DNA of 12,370 bases from Phycisphaerales bacterium UBA1926. Lineage in GTDB: Bacteria; Planctomycetota; Phycisphaerae; Phycisphaerales; UBA1924. The DNA lies in NCBI GenBank assembly GCA_002337215.1, contig DDFO01000064.1, positions 400-12,769 on the forward strand, written 5' to 3'. The notes under the pieces were generated by a model. That model worked only from the letters and a program-made list of their open reading frames with translations. It searched no databases and was not told where the DNA came from. The translations under genes were made by a program, and so were the position numbers. Each line of letters starts with the position of its first letter. Positions within the stretch are counted from its first letter, which is position 1. Positions 6,431-11,944 of this stretch are shown in pieces.

Positions 6431-7444
6431 GAACCAACCACCCGCCCCCTCCCTCTCCCCCCCACCAAAGAAACAGCCGAGAGGGCCGGGGTGAGGGGCT
6501 CCCCAATCTCCTCCACCTCCGCCCCCGATGCCTCATCTCCCCTCTCCTCCCCCGTCGCCGCCCCAGTGGGGACCGCGGGAGGTGTCCCGCCCAGCCCCAA
6601 ACCACGAGGGTCGGAGGGGGTGCCTCCCCCCTCACTCGCGGAGGCGAGTGACTCAAACCGGCTCGCGGAGGCGAGTGACTCAAACGGCTTCGCGGAGGCA
6701 TGTGACGCAAACAGCCCTCCCACTCCTTCCCTTTCTCCCCAGTGCCGAGTGCCCAGTGCCCAGTGCCTCCTGCACGACCTCGCCGACCCAACCCTCTCCC
6801 TCGCCGACCTCACCCACATCCACAGAGCGACAGTCTCCACCCTCCGCGCCATCACCGAGACCGAAGAGTTCCAACAAGCCGCCGCCGACTACCACGCCCT
6901 CAGCCGGCTCCGCCAACAACTCATCACAGCCAACGCGCACGCCGCCGCCACCGCCGCCCTCACAGACTGCGCACGCACAGCCCCCCACCCCGAAACCAGG
7001 CGCAAAGCCGCGAACACACTTTTGAAATCTATTCGCTGTTCAGCCGATCCACGATCGGCACATCCGACCCCGCCAGCGCCGCGTCCTCATCCGCCTTCGT
7101 CCGGATCGTCCGCGACCCCGACGCGTTCAGCCGCAGCACCGGCTTCTTCTTGTCCAGCTTCCGCAGCACCCACCCGTCCTGCACCATCGCGTCCAGCGCC
7201 TCGTAGCACCCCGAAACAAACGCACCAGCCGACGCCGCCCCGTAGTACGTCGCCGCGTGCCGCTGCATCAGCCCCGCCAGCGTCTTGGCATCGTCCGTCG
7301 CCTTCAACCATTCGGCCATCTGCCCGAACAGCCCCACCAGCGGCAGCATCTTGCCCGCCCGCCGGTAGCACGGCGCCCGCTGGATCCGACCATCGGTCAG
7401 GATCCCGACGTGCCCCGCCTCCGCGTTCCGCAGATCCAGCGTGA
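6359..7444 (+). CDS. Hypothetical protein with repeat-built linker and helical C-terminal domain; true 3' end doubtful
   Basis: The N-terminus (MGHTNTLGYDWDALATELAT) is shared with the truncated copy at 5531. A low-complexity linker of roughly 110 residues follows, made of palindromic and tandem DNA repeats that stay in frame. Then comes a plausible helical domain (about residues 138-226) beginning LLHDLADPTLSLADL and ending ETRRKAANTLLKS, whose style recalls small DNA-binding or terminase-small-subunit-like planctomycete proteins; that resemblance is weak and from memory. After about 7022 the frame runs antisense through the end of the halogenase gene (stop at 7029) and reads as Pro/Ser/Arg-rich shadow, so the last 140 or so residues are probably not native. 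A stop exists in another frame at 7023-7025, so a small frameshift could have removed the original end. The first 220 codons may be real; the full length is doubtful. Confidence 0.5.
   Translation: MGHTNTLGYDWDALATELATHTAWEPTTRPLPLPPTKETAERAGVRGSPISSTSAPDASSPLSSPVAAPVGTAGGVPPSPKPRGSEGVPPPSLAEASDSNRLAEASDSNGFAEACDANSPPTPSLSPQCRVPSAQCLLHDLADPTLSLADLTHIHRATVSTLRAITETEEFQQAAADYHALSRLRQQLITANAHAAATAALTDCARTAPHPETRRKAANTLLKSIRCSADPRSAHPTPPAPRPHPPSSGSSATPTRSAAAPASSCPASAAPTRPAPSRPAPRSTPKQTHQPTPPRSTSPRAAASAPPASWHRPSPSTIRPSARTAPPAAASCPPAGSTAPAGSDHRSGSRRAPPPRSADPA
6451..6504. repeat. Interspersed inverted repeat within the linker
   Basis: CCCTCTC (6451-6457) pairs with GAGAGGG (6479-6485) across 21 bases. 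Just after it GGGG-CT-CCCC (6495-6504) forms a second small palindrome. On the other strand the right part reads as the LTPALS-type peptide word that I know from widespread CCCTCTCCC/GAGAGGG intergenic repeats; that identification is from memory. Confidence 0.5.
6575..6633. repeat. Two further hairpins in the linker
   Basis: GCGGGA-GGTG-TCCCGC (6575-6590) is a perfect 6-base-pair hairpin. GAGGGGG (6614-6620) pairs with CCCCCTC (6627-6633). Both lie in the same low-complexity coding stretch. Confidence 0.6.
6632..6712. repeat. 27-base tandem repeat, three units, with palindromic core
   Basis: The first unit carries the perfect 8-base-pair hairpin TCACTCGC-GGAG-GCGAGTGA (6632-6651). The words starting TCGCGGAGGC recur at 6636, 6663 and 6690, a period of exactly 27 bases. 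The third unit is diverged (GCATGTGACGCAAAC). Because 27 is nine codons, the repeat keeps frame and encodes LAEASDSN, LAEASDSN and FAEACDAN. A single unit occurs at 5654. Confidence 0.9.
6741..6768. repeat. 7-base tandem repeat, four units
   Basis: Four consecutive AGTGCCN units (AGTGCCG, AGTGCCC twice, AGTGCCT). The period is not a multiple of three, so gain or loss of a unit would shift the reading frame of the gene at 6359. Confidence 0.85.
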
Positions 7445-8801
7445 AAACGTTGTAGCCGTCCACCGTCGTCCGGCTCGACCGCCCCTTCTGATCGAACAGC
7501 TCGATCAGCTTCCGCGTGTGCGTCACCCCGAACGACCCGAGCGACACCGCCCCCACGAACTCGCTCGTGAACCCGCCCAGGCTCAGCCACCGCCAGGCGT
7601 GCTCAGGCGTCAGCCGCAACCCGGCCTCCTTCGCGATCCGCGAGCAGTTGTCCTTCAGATCCGTGAAGCAGCTGTTGGCCGCGTACCAGTACTGCGCGAA
7701 CCGGATGTGCTGGGTGATCGATTCCCGGATCCGCTCCCCGTACCGCCCCCGCAGCCACCCGGCCTCGAGCTCGCCCCGTTCCAGTTCAAGGATCGTGTAC
7801 GCCGCCTCGCGCCCCGCGTTGTGCGCCAGCGTCATCCCGGCCGACAGGATCGGGTCCGCGAACCCCGCCGACTCGCCCGCCATGAACCAGTTCTCCCCCA
7901 CCGGCCGATCGGCGAGGTTCGACCAGTCCTTGCAGGTCTGGAAGTTCCCCTCGGCCGTCGCGTTCTTGAGCAACGCCTTGATCTCGGGCTGGCTCTCGAT
8001 GGCCTCGCGGTAGATCTCTTCGGGCGTCTTCCCGGATTCCTTGTACCAGGAGACGGGCGCAACGAGGCCGATGCTGGTGCGGGTGGGACCGAGCGGGATG
8101 AACCAGATCCAGCCGTAGGGGAGACTGCGGATCTGGATACGGGTTGCGCCCGAGCCGATCTTGACGGCCCACTCGGCGTTCTGCCAGTAGTCCCACATCG
8201 CGATGTTCTTGAGTTCCTCGGGCTGCCAGGTCCCGACGTCCATCGCGCGGCGGAGGAGCGAGACTTGTCCCGAGGCGTCGATGTAGTGATTCGCGCGCAC
8301 GTTCGCGCCCGTGTCGAGCTTCAGCCCCTCGACCCGGTCGCCTTCGCGGAGGACCTCGCGGACCTGGGTTTCTTCGTGGACCTCGCAGCCGGCCTCTTCG
8401 GCGTGGCGGAGGAGGACGTTGTCGTAGATCGATCGGTCGACCTGGAAGGCGGTGTGACGCCGCTGGCCCTCGAAGGTGCCGGGCCGCGGTTCGTCGCGGT
8501 AGTTCTCGAGCGGGAAGAAGTCGAAGTTCCACTGATCGCGGTCGCGTCCCCAGGTGTACGAGGCACCGACTTTGACGGGGAAGCCGGCCGTTTCGATCTT
8601 GTCCCAGGCGCCCATCTCGTCGAGGATGGGGCCGATCGCCGGGAGTTGGCTTTCGCCGATGTGATCGCGGGGGAAGCGTGCTTTCTCGAGGATGGCGACG
8701 CGGAGGTCGGGGTTGTACTTTTTGAGGAGCGTGCCGGCGGTGCTGCCGGCGGGGCCGCCCCCGATGATGGCGACGTCGAACGTCTCATCGCGCTGGATCA
8801 T
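7029..8801 (-). CDS. Flavin-dependent halogenase-like FAD monooxygenase
   Basis: A 590-aa flavoprotein of the tryptophan-halogenase/PltA-CmlS-like superfamily (numbering from the ATG at 8801). It has the FAD dinucleotide motif GGGPAGS (14-20), GESQLP (49-54), a Lys in GFPVKVGASYTWG (Lys77) where halogenases keep their catalytic lysine, WIWFIP (231-236) matching the WxWxIP signature, and GESAGFADPILSAG (309-322), the second flavin-binding segment. These suggest FADH2/O2-dependent halogenation of an aromatic substrate, but the wider family also includes hydroxylases and reductases, so the substrate and even halogenation are unproven. The C-terminal third resembles the extra domain of long halogenases. 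I chose 8801 because GGAG precedes it at a 7-base gap; an in-frame ATG at 8819 adds six residues but lacks a good Shine-Dalgarno. No flavin reductase, carrier protein or NRPS/PKS gene is in the window. No terminator is seen after the stop. Confidence 0.85.
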   Translation of the reverse strand: MIQRDETFDVAIIGGGPAGSTAGTLLKKYNPDLRVAILEKARFPRDHIGESQLPAIGPILDEMGAWDKIETAGFPVKVGASYTWGRDRDQWNFDFFPLENYRDEPRPGTFEGQRRHTAFQVDRSIYDNVLLRHAEEAGCEVHEETQVREVLREGDRVEGLKLDTGANVRANHYIDASGQVSLLRRAMDVGTWQPEELKNIAMWDYWQNAEWAVKIGSGATRIQIRSLPYGWIWFIPLGPTRTSIGLVAPVSWYKESGKTPEEIYREAIESQPEIKALLKNATAEGNFQTCKDWSNLADRPVGENWFMAGESAGFADPILSAGMTLAHNAGREAAYTILELERGELEAGWLRGRYGERIRESITQHIRFAQYWYAANSCFTDLKDNCSRIAKEAGLRLTPEHAWRWLSLGGFTSEFVGAVSLGSFGVTHTRKLIELFDQKGRSSRTTVDGYNVFTLDLRNAEAGHVGILTDGRIQRAPCYRRAGKMLPLVGLFGQMAEWLKATDDAKTLAGLMQRHAATYYGAASAGAFVSGCYEALDAMVQDGWVLRKLDKKKPVLRLNASGSRTIRTKADEDAALAGSDVPIVDRLNSE

Positions 8802-8879
8802 TGGGGTTCTCCGGTTCATGTTCTTCGCGGGTCATTCGTGGTGCTCGCCCGATCCGCCAGCGTAGCGGGTTCATGTGCT

Positions 8880-8915
8880 CGGAACGAGGCGTTCCGGTGG
8901 CTGTTGCCGGCCGGC
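8880..8915. promoter_or_regulatory. Palindromes in the divergent intergenic region, possible operator
   Basis: CGGAACG-AGG-CGTTCCG (8880-8896) is a perfect 7-base inverted repeat, and GCCGGCCGGC (8906-8915) is a 10-base palindrome. They lie between the minus-strand halogenase gene and the plus-strand gene at 8954, where a regulator of either could bind. No function is shown. Confidence 0.35.
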
Positions 8916-8939
8916 TGTGGGTCTTTTGGTCGTGCGGCT

Positions 8940-8945
8940 TATAGT
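8940..8945 (+). promoter_or_regulatory. Possible -10 box (TATAGT) of the gene at 8954
   Basis: TATAGT lies eight bases before the ATG, so transcription would begin at or next to the start codon. No Shine-Dalgarno is present. I see no good -35 at 16-18 bases upstream. Confidence 0.35.
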
Positions 8946-8953
8946 CTGATTGC

Positions 8954-9283
8954 ATGAAGTCGAATCCAATCAGCATGACGATGTGTCTCGGTCTTGGGAC
9001 CGCCCTGGGTGTCTCGCTGGGGGTGACGATCGGTGTTGTCATCGGCAATATCGGTCTCGGGGTTGCGATGGGACCGGGGTTGGGCGCTTGTGTGGGTCTC
9101 GTTGTCTACTTCGTGCTGGAAGCGTCTCGTCCCAAGCCGTTCTCTTGTCCGGGTTGTGGGTATTCGTCTGCAGGGCTGCCCCGCTCGTCGTCCGGTCGGA
9201 CGACGTGCCCCGAGTGCGGCGCGCCGTTCGATCCGGACGAGGTCAACACACCAGAAGACCCGCACCCCGAAGACCGGCTCTGA
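8954..9283 (+). CDS. Small membrane protein with C-terminal double zinc ribbon
   Basis: 109 aa. The first 55 or so residues form two Gly-rich hydrophobic helices (TALGVSLGVTIGVVIG and ACVGLVVYFVLEA). A cytoplasmic-looking tail follows with CPGCGYSSAGLP (residues about 64-75) and CPECGAPFD (about 85-93), a pair of CxxC knuckles that would hold one zinc ion. The CxxCGYxxxGLP...CPECG pattern is one I associate with many short planctomycete proteins. The tail ends in acidic residues. Function is unknown. The ATG at 8954 has no Shine-Dalgarno but follows a TATAGT box closely. The next gene begins 25 bases downstream on the same strand and has its own Shine-Dalgarno, so the two may share a transcript. 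Confidence 0.75.
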   Translation: MKSNPISMTMCLGLGTALGVSLGVTIGVVIGNIGLGVAMGPGLGACVGLVVYFVLEASRPKPFSCPGCGYSSAGLPRSSSGRTTCPECGAPFDPDEVNTPEDPHPEDRL

Positions 9284-9307
9284 CGATTTCACATCGGGAG
9301 AATCCAG

Positions 9308-9841
9308 ATGGATCCGCTGCGGCTTTACAACTACCTGGCCACCGCGCGTGAGCGGATCTTCGACGGCGTCCGGCCGATCGAAGACTCGGCGTACCGGCGG
9401 GAGTTCGGGATCGGGCTCGGGTCACTGGCGCGGACGCTGCATCACTGCCGGGGAGCGGAGATCATGTACATGCGGCGCATCTGTGGTGAAAGGGGTGTGC
9501 CGCGGGTTGTCTCGCCCAAGGACGACCCCGAGGTCACGAGCGGGGACGCGTTGGCGTTCCCGGATCTCGAACTGTCGTGGCGAGAGACGGCGTCGGCAAC
9601 GCTGCGTGGTCTTGAGGAGGCGACCGGTGACGGGTGGATGAGACCGGAGCGTATCGAATCGGTCTGGGAGGGGCGAGCGTTCGTGTACGAAGCGTCCCCG
9701 GCGGACTTCTTCTCTCAGCTCGTTGTCCACGAGGTGCATCACCGGGCGCAGGCGATGCAGATGCTCCGGCGGCTCGGCGTGTCGGTCGGTGAGATCGACT
9801 TCAGCACGTTGATGTTCTTGCCCGAGTTGCCTGACGGCTGA
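9308..9841 (+). CDS. DinB-like four-helix-bundle protein
   Basis: 177 aa, the usual size for the DinB/YfiT-like metalloprotein superfamily. The expected three-histidine metal site can be placed: a histidine in LARTLHHCRGAE (His45 or His46) on helix 2, and His141 and His145 in VVHEVHHRAQ near the C-terminus. Members bind a divalent metal, and some are thiol-dependent S-transferases; the true substrate of most, including this one, is unknown. The ATG at 9308 has GGGAG at 9296-9300 with a 7-base gap. It follows the small zinc-ribbon gene by 25 bases. About 180 bases with operator-like repeats separate it from the next gene. Confidence 0.88.
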   Translation: MDPLRLYNYLATARERIFDGVRPIEDSAYRREFGIGLGSLARTLHHCRGAEIMYMRRICGERGVPRVVSPKDDPEVTSGDALAFPDLELSWRETASATLRGLEEATGDGWMRPERIESVWEGRAFVYEASPADFFSQLVVHEVHHRAQAMQMLRRLGVSVGEIDFSTLMFLPELPDG

Positions 9842-9907
9842 GGTCTTTGGACGGCGAGGTGGTCGATTTTGGGTTCTTGGATGACTGCGTGCTGCGAAGT
9901 TATGGGG

Positions 9908-9927
9908 TTTACGTCGTAATTTTACGT
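9908..9927. promoter_or_regulatory. Cluster of TTACG/CGTAA half-sites upstream of the PilZ-like gene
   Basis: TTACG (9909-9913), T, CGTAA (9915-9919), TT, TTACG (9922-9926) give two overlapping inverted repeats, and TTTACGT occurs twice with a 13-base period. The cluster lies about 95 bases before the ATG at 10021, in a locally AT-richer stretch. It looks like a regulator-binding site; nothing shows which regulator. Confidence 0.35.
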
Positions 9928-10020
9928 ATGCTTGATGCCTGTTTGGGTATTCTTACGGCGTTGAATTTCGCGTGCATTGAACCGATCCTTCATACTCTCG
10001 AAGTCGAGAAGGGGGTCTGG

Positions 10021-10362
10021 ATGACAAGCACGGAACGAAACTCAGGGACAGATGGAGTCCTGCGAGCGATTGCGACTGAGTTTTCGGACCCGCAGCGGAC
10101 TTCTCAGGGCGACGAGATCGCGCTGGCGGGCTGCCAGATGCTGCTGCAGCCTGAAGGCTCGGACACAGCGTTTCTTGCGGAGGCAGATTCGATCAGCCGA
10201 AGCGGCGTTGTGGTGCACACTCGCTCTCCGGTGTCGGTTGATACCGTGCTAACCGCACGCTGGGTTGGGACCCGGACCGCGGTCTCGCCGATTCGGCTTC
10301 GCGTTGTCAGTGCTGCCGAATCGGATCGTGACGGGTGGGTGGCGCGTCTCACGCTCGTCTGA
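10021..10362 (+). CDS. Small PilZ-like protein (putative)
   Basis: 113 aa from the ATG at 10021, which has GAGAAGGGGG just upstream (10006-10015). An upstream in-frame start at 9847 would add 58 residues that look non-coding and run through the operator-like repeats, so I reject it. After a polar N-terminus (about 1-30), the rest looks like a small beta barrel. DSISRSGVVV (56-65) resembles the PilZ (D/N)xSxxG turn, although the first position of the strict motif is Ser. The RxxxR arginines that bind cyclic-di-GMP are absent, so even if the fold is PilZ, ligand binding is doubtful. It converges on the regulator gene at 10372 with nine bases between the stops and no visible terminator. Confidence 0.65.
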   Translation: MTSTERNSGTDGVLRAIATEFSDPQRTSQGDEIALAGCQMLLQPEGSDTAFLAEADSISRSGVVVHTRSPVSVDTVLTARWVGTRTAVSPIRLRVVSAAESDRDGWVARLTLV

Positions 10363-10371
10363 GCCTTGCGG

Positions 10372-11034
10372 TTAGAGCCTCTCGAGATCGGCGTCGGTCA
10401 TCTCGAGGCACGCGGCACGAGCAAAGCTTGCAAGTTGGACACGGGTTGCGCCTTTGAGTTTCTGGCGGATTGAATCGCAGTGCTGCTCGATCGTGCGGAC
10501 CGAGCGGTGGAGTGCCGCGGCGATCTGCTTGGAGGTCATGCCGTGCCCGATGAGCGCGAGGACCTCGATCTCGCGGCGGGTGAGCGTGTCGAGCGGTCCG
10601 AGGTGAACGAGCTTGCTCTCGACGATCTCGAATGCATCGGGGTCGGCGGGATCGTTCACGCCCTCGCTGGTCAGGATCGAGAAGATTGGATTCTCACCCT
10701 CGGGCTCTGTGAGCAGACGGATCGTGCTCTGTATCTGGCGGCCGTGGAGAATGTGGCGGCTGATGATCGGCTTCCCTGATTCGATGATGCGGTCGAACAT
10801 GTCCATGCGTTCTGCGGCCCACTCGGAGCCGAGCAGTTCATGGAGCGTCTTGCCGACGGCCTGGTCGGGCGTGCCTTGGATGAAGATCTCAGCGGAACGG
10901 TCGTTGACGAAGATGACGGTTCCGAGCTTGTCACAGAGAGCAAAGCCGACGGTGGGATCTGTGCAGAAGAGCTTGGCGATCAACTCGGCTGAGAGTTCTG
11001 GGAGGCCTTCATGATGTTGTGTGTCCATTCCCAC
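10372..11034 (-). CDS. PAS domain-containing LuxR-family transcriptional regulator
   Basis: 220 aa. Residues about 15-125 form a PAS-like sensor domain (GFALCDKLGTVIFVNDRSAEIF is its start). Residues 151-207 form a LuxR/GerE helix-turn-helix: LTRREIEVLALIGHG, then TSKQIAAAL and SVRTIEQHCDSIRQKL as the recognition part. There is no receiver domain, so it is not a classical response regulator; the PAS domain presumably senses a small ligand, redox state or a partner. The first codon could be GTG at 11034 or ATG at 11028. A TATACT -10 box ends at 11041, putting transcription start near 11034, which favours a leaderless GTG start, but this is not settled. A palindrome just upstream of the -10 box suggests autoregulation. 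The target genes are unknown. Confidence 0.88.
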   Translation of the reverse strand: MGMDTQHHEGLPELSAELIAKLFCTDPTVGFALCDKLGTVIFVNDRSAEIFIQGTPDQAVGKTLHELLGSEWAAERMDMFDRIIESGKPIISRHILHGRQIQSTIRLLTEPEGENPIFSILTSEGVNDPADPDAFEIVESKLVHLGPLDTLTRREIEVLALIGHGMTSKQIAAALHRSVRTIEQHCDSIRQKLKGATRVQLASFARAACLEMTDADLERL

Positions 11035-11040
11035 AGTTGC

Positions 11041-11060
11041 AGTATACCGTACTAATACGG
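11041..11060 (-). promoter_or_regulatory. Promoter -10 box and adjacent palindrome of the PAS-LuxR gene
   Basis: Read on the minus strand, TATACT occupies 11046-11041. Directly upstream, within the -10/-35 spacer, is the inverted repeat CCGTA-N4-TACGG (11047-11060). A protein bound there would block polymerase. No good -35 hexamer is visible, as expected for an activator-dependent promoter or a non-canonical one. Confidence 0.45.
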
Positions 11061-11116
11061 ATCCGACGTCTCATACAGAAGACATCGATCCGATCGCTTG
11101 CGCGATCATTGGATAG

Positions 11117-11144
11117 AAAAAAGCCCCGCGCAGATCGCGGGACT
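11117..11144 (-). terminator. Rho-independent terminator of the rpoA-rplQ transcript
   Basis: On the minus strand a 9-base-pair stem (AGTCCCGCG pairing with CGCGGGGCT, one G-T wobble) with a 5-base loop is followed by six T. It lies 46 bases after the rplQ stop. It is the clearest terminator in the window. Confidence 0.9.
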
Positions 11145-11189
11145 TGTAAATCGTGCTAGTCGAATGCCTTGCGAGACCTGGGCAGGAGA

Positions 11190-11870
11190 TCAGGATTCGG
11201 CGTCTTCGCTCTCATCCGTCGAAGCCTCGGGCTCGGCGACGGCTGTCGCGGCTTCGGCCGCGGGCCGGGAGGCAGCGAGCTTCTCGGCATACGCCGTGCG
11301 TCGGTCGGCCTGTCGGCGGCGACCGGAGGGCTCGCCTGAGACTTCGGGGCCTTCTTCGGCGCCGCAGAACTGGATGACGCAGATCTCGCCCGCGTCGCCG
11401 AGGCGGTGCCGCCCGAGCTTGATGATGCGGGTGTAGCCGCCGTCACGGTCTTCGAATCGCGGGGCGATGTTCTCGAAGATGTGCTTGACGAGCTTGGGGG
11501 CCTTGCGGAGTTCGCCGTAGCGGTTCCGCTCGACCTGGTCGGCGTCGGGGATATCGAAGAAGACCTCGGCACGCTCGCGGAGGGTTTCGACGGCCTGACG
11601 TTCGCCCTCGTCGGCGTCCTTGGGGATGTGGGACCAGGCGAAGGCGCGGCGATCGCCGCCCAGGATCGAGATGACCTGGCGGCGGCTGTGGAGGTCGCCC
11701 TTCTTGGCCTTGGTCACGATCTTCTCGACGAAGGGCTGGAGGGCCTTGGCCTTGGGGATCGTGGTCGTGATCTGGCCGTGCTCGAAGAGGCTTGCCGCCA
11801 TGTTGCGCAGCATCGCTGTGCGGTGGGCGGTGGTCCGTCCGAGCTTGTAGCCGGCTTTGCGGTGACGCAT
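11190..11870 (-). CDS. rplQ: Large-subunit ribosomal protein bL17 with internal insertion and acidic tail
   Basis: Binds 23S rRNA in the large ribosomal subunit near the exit tunnel. The start MRHRKAGYKLGRTTAHRTAM and the later FENIAPRFEDRDGGYTRI and LGDAGEICVIQF are diagnostic for bL17. The protein is 226 aa against roughly 115-130 in most bacteria. The extra length has two parts: an insertion of some 40 residues (about 72-112) between the HSRRQV helix and the KLVKHIFE helix, and a C-terminal tail (about 171-226) rich in Arg, then Ala, Glu, Asp and Ser. GGAGGA upstream of the ATG at 11870 is a strong Shine-Dalgarno. It lies 74 bases downstream of rpoA on the same strand, the usual end of the alpha ribosomal operon, and is followed by a terminator. 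Confidence 0.97.
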   Translation of the reverse strand: MRHRKAGYKLGRTTAHRTAMLRNMAASLFEHGQITTTIPKAKALQPFVEKIVTKAKKGDLHSRRQVISILGGDRRAFAWSHIPKDADEGERQAVETLRERAEVFFDIPDADQVERNRYGELRKAPKLVKHIFENIAPRFEDRDGGYTRIIKLGRHRLGDAGEICVIQFCGAEEGPEVSGEPSGRRRQADRRTAYAEKLAASRPAAEAATAVAEPEASTDESEDAES

Positions 11871-11944
11871 TGCTGAATCCTCCGGGGCCGGGGCCCCTGC
11901 TTGCGAGCGGGTATCGTTCCCGCGTGGTGGTTTCCTGCTCGGGG

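Noticed and set aside
6632..6712. CRISPR array
   Set aside because: The units are contiguous tandem repeats without unique spacers, there are only three, and no cas gene is near.
7257..8957. Long plus-strand open frame opposite the halogenase gene
   Set aside because: It is an antisense shadow of a well-supported gene in GC-rich DNA; its translation is Arg/Pro/Val-rich without motifs.
9847..10020. Upstream start for the PilZ-like gene
   Set aside because: The added residues cross the operator-like repeats, and the ATG at 10021 has a much better Shine-Dalgarno.
11406..11876. Plus-strand frame opposite rplQ
   Set aside because: Acidic Val/Gly/Asp-rich antisense shadow of a ribosomal protein gene.
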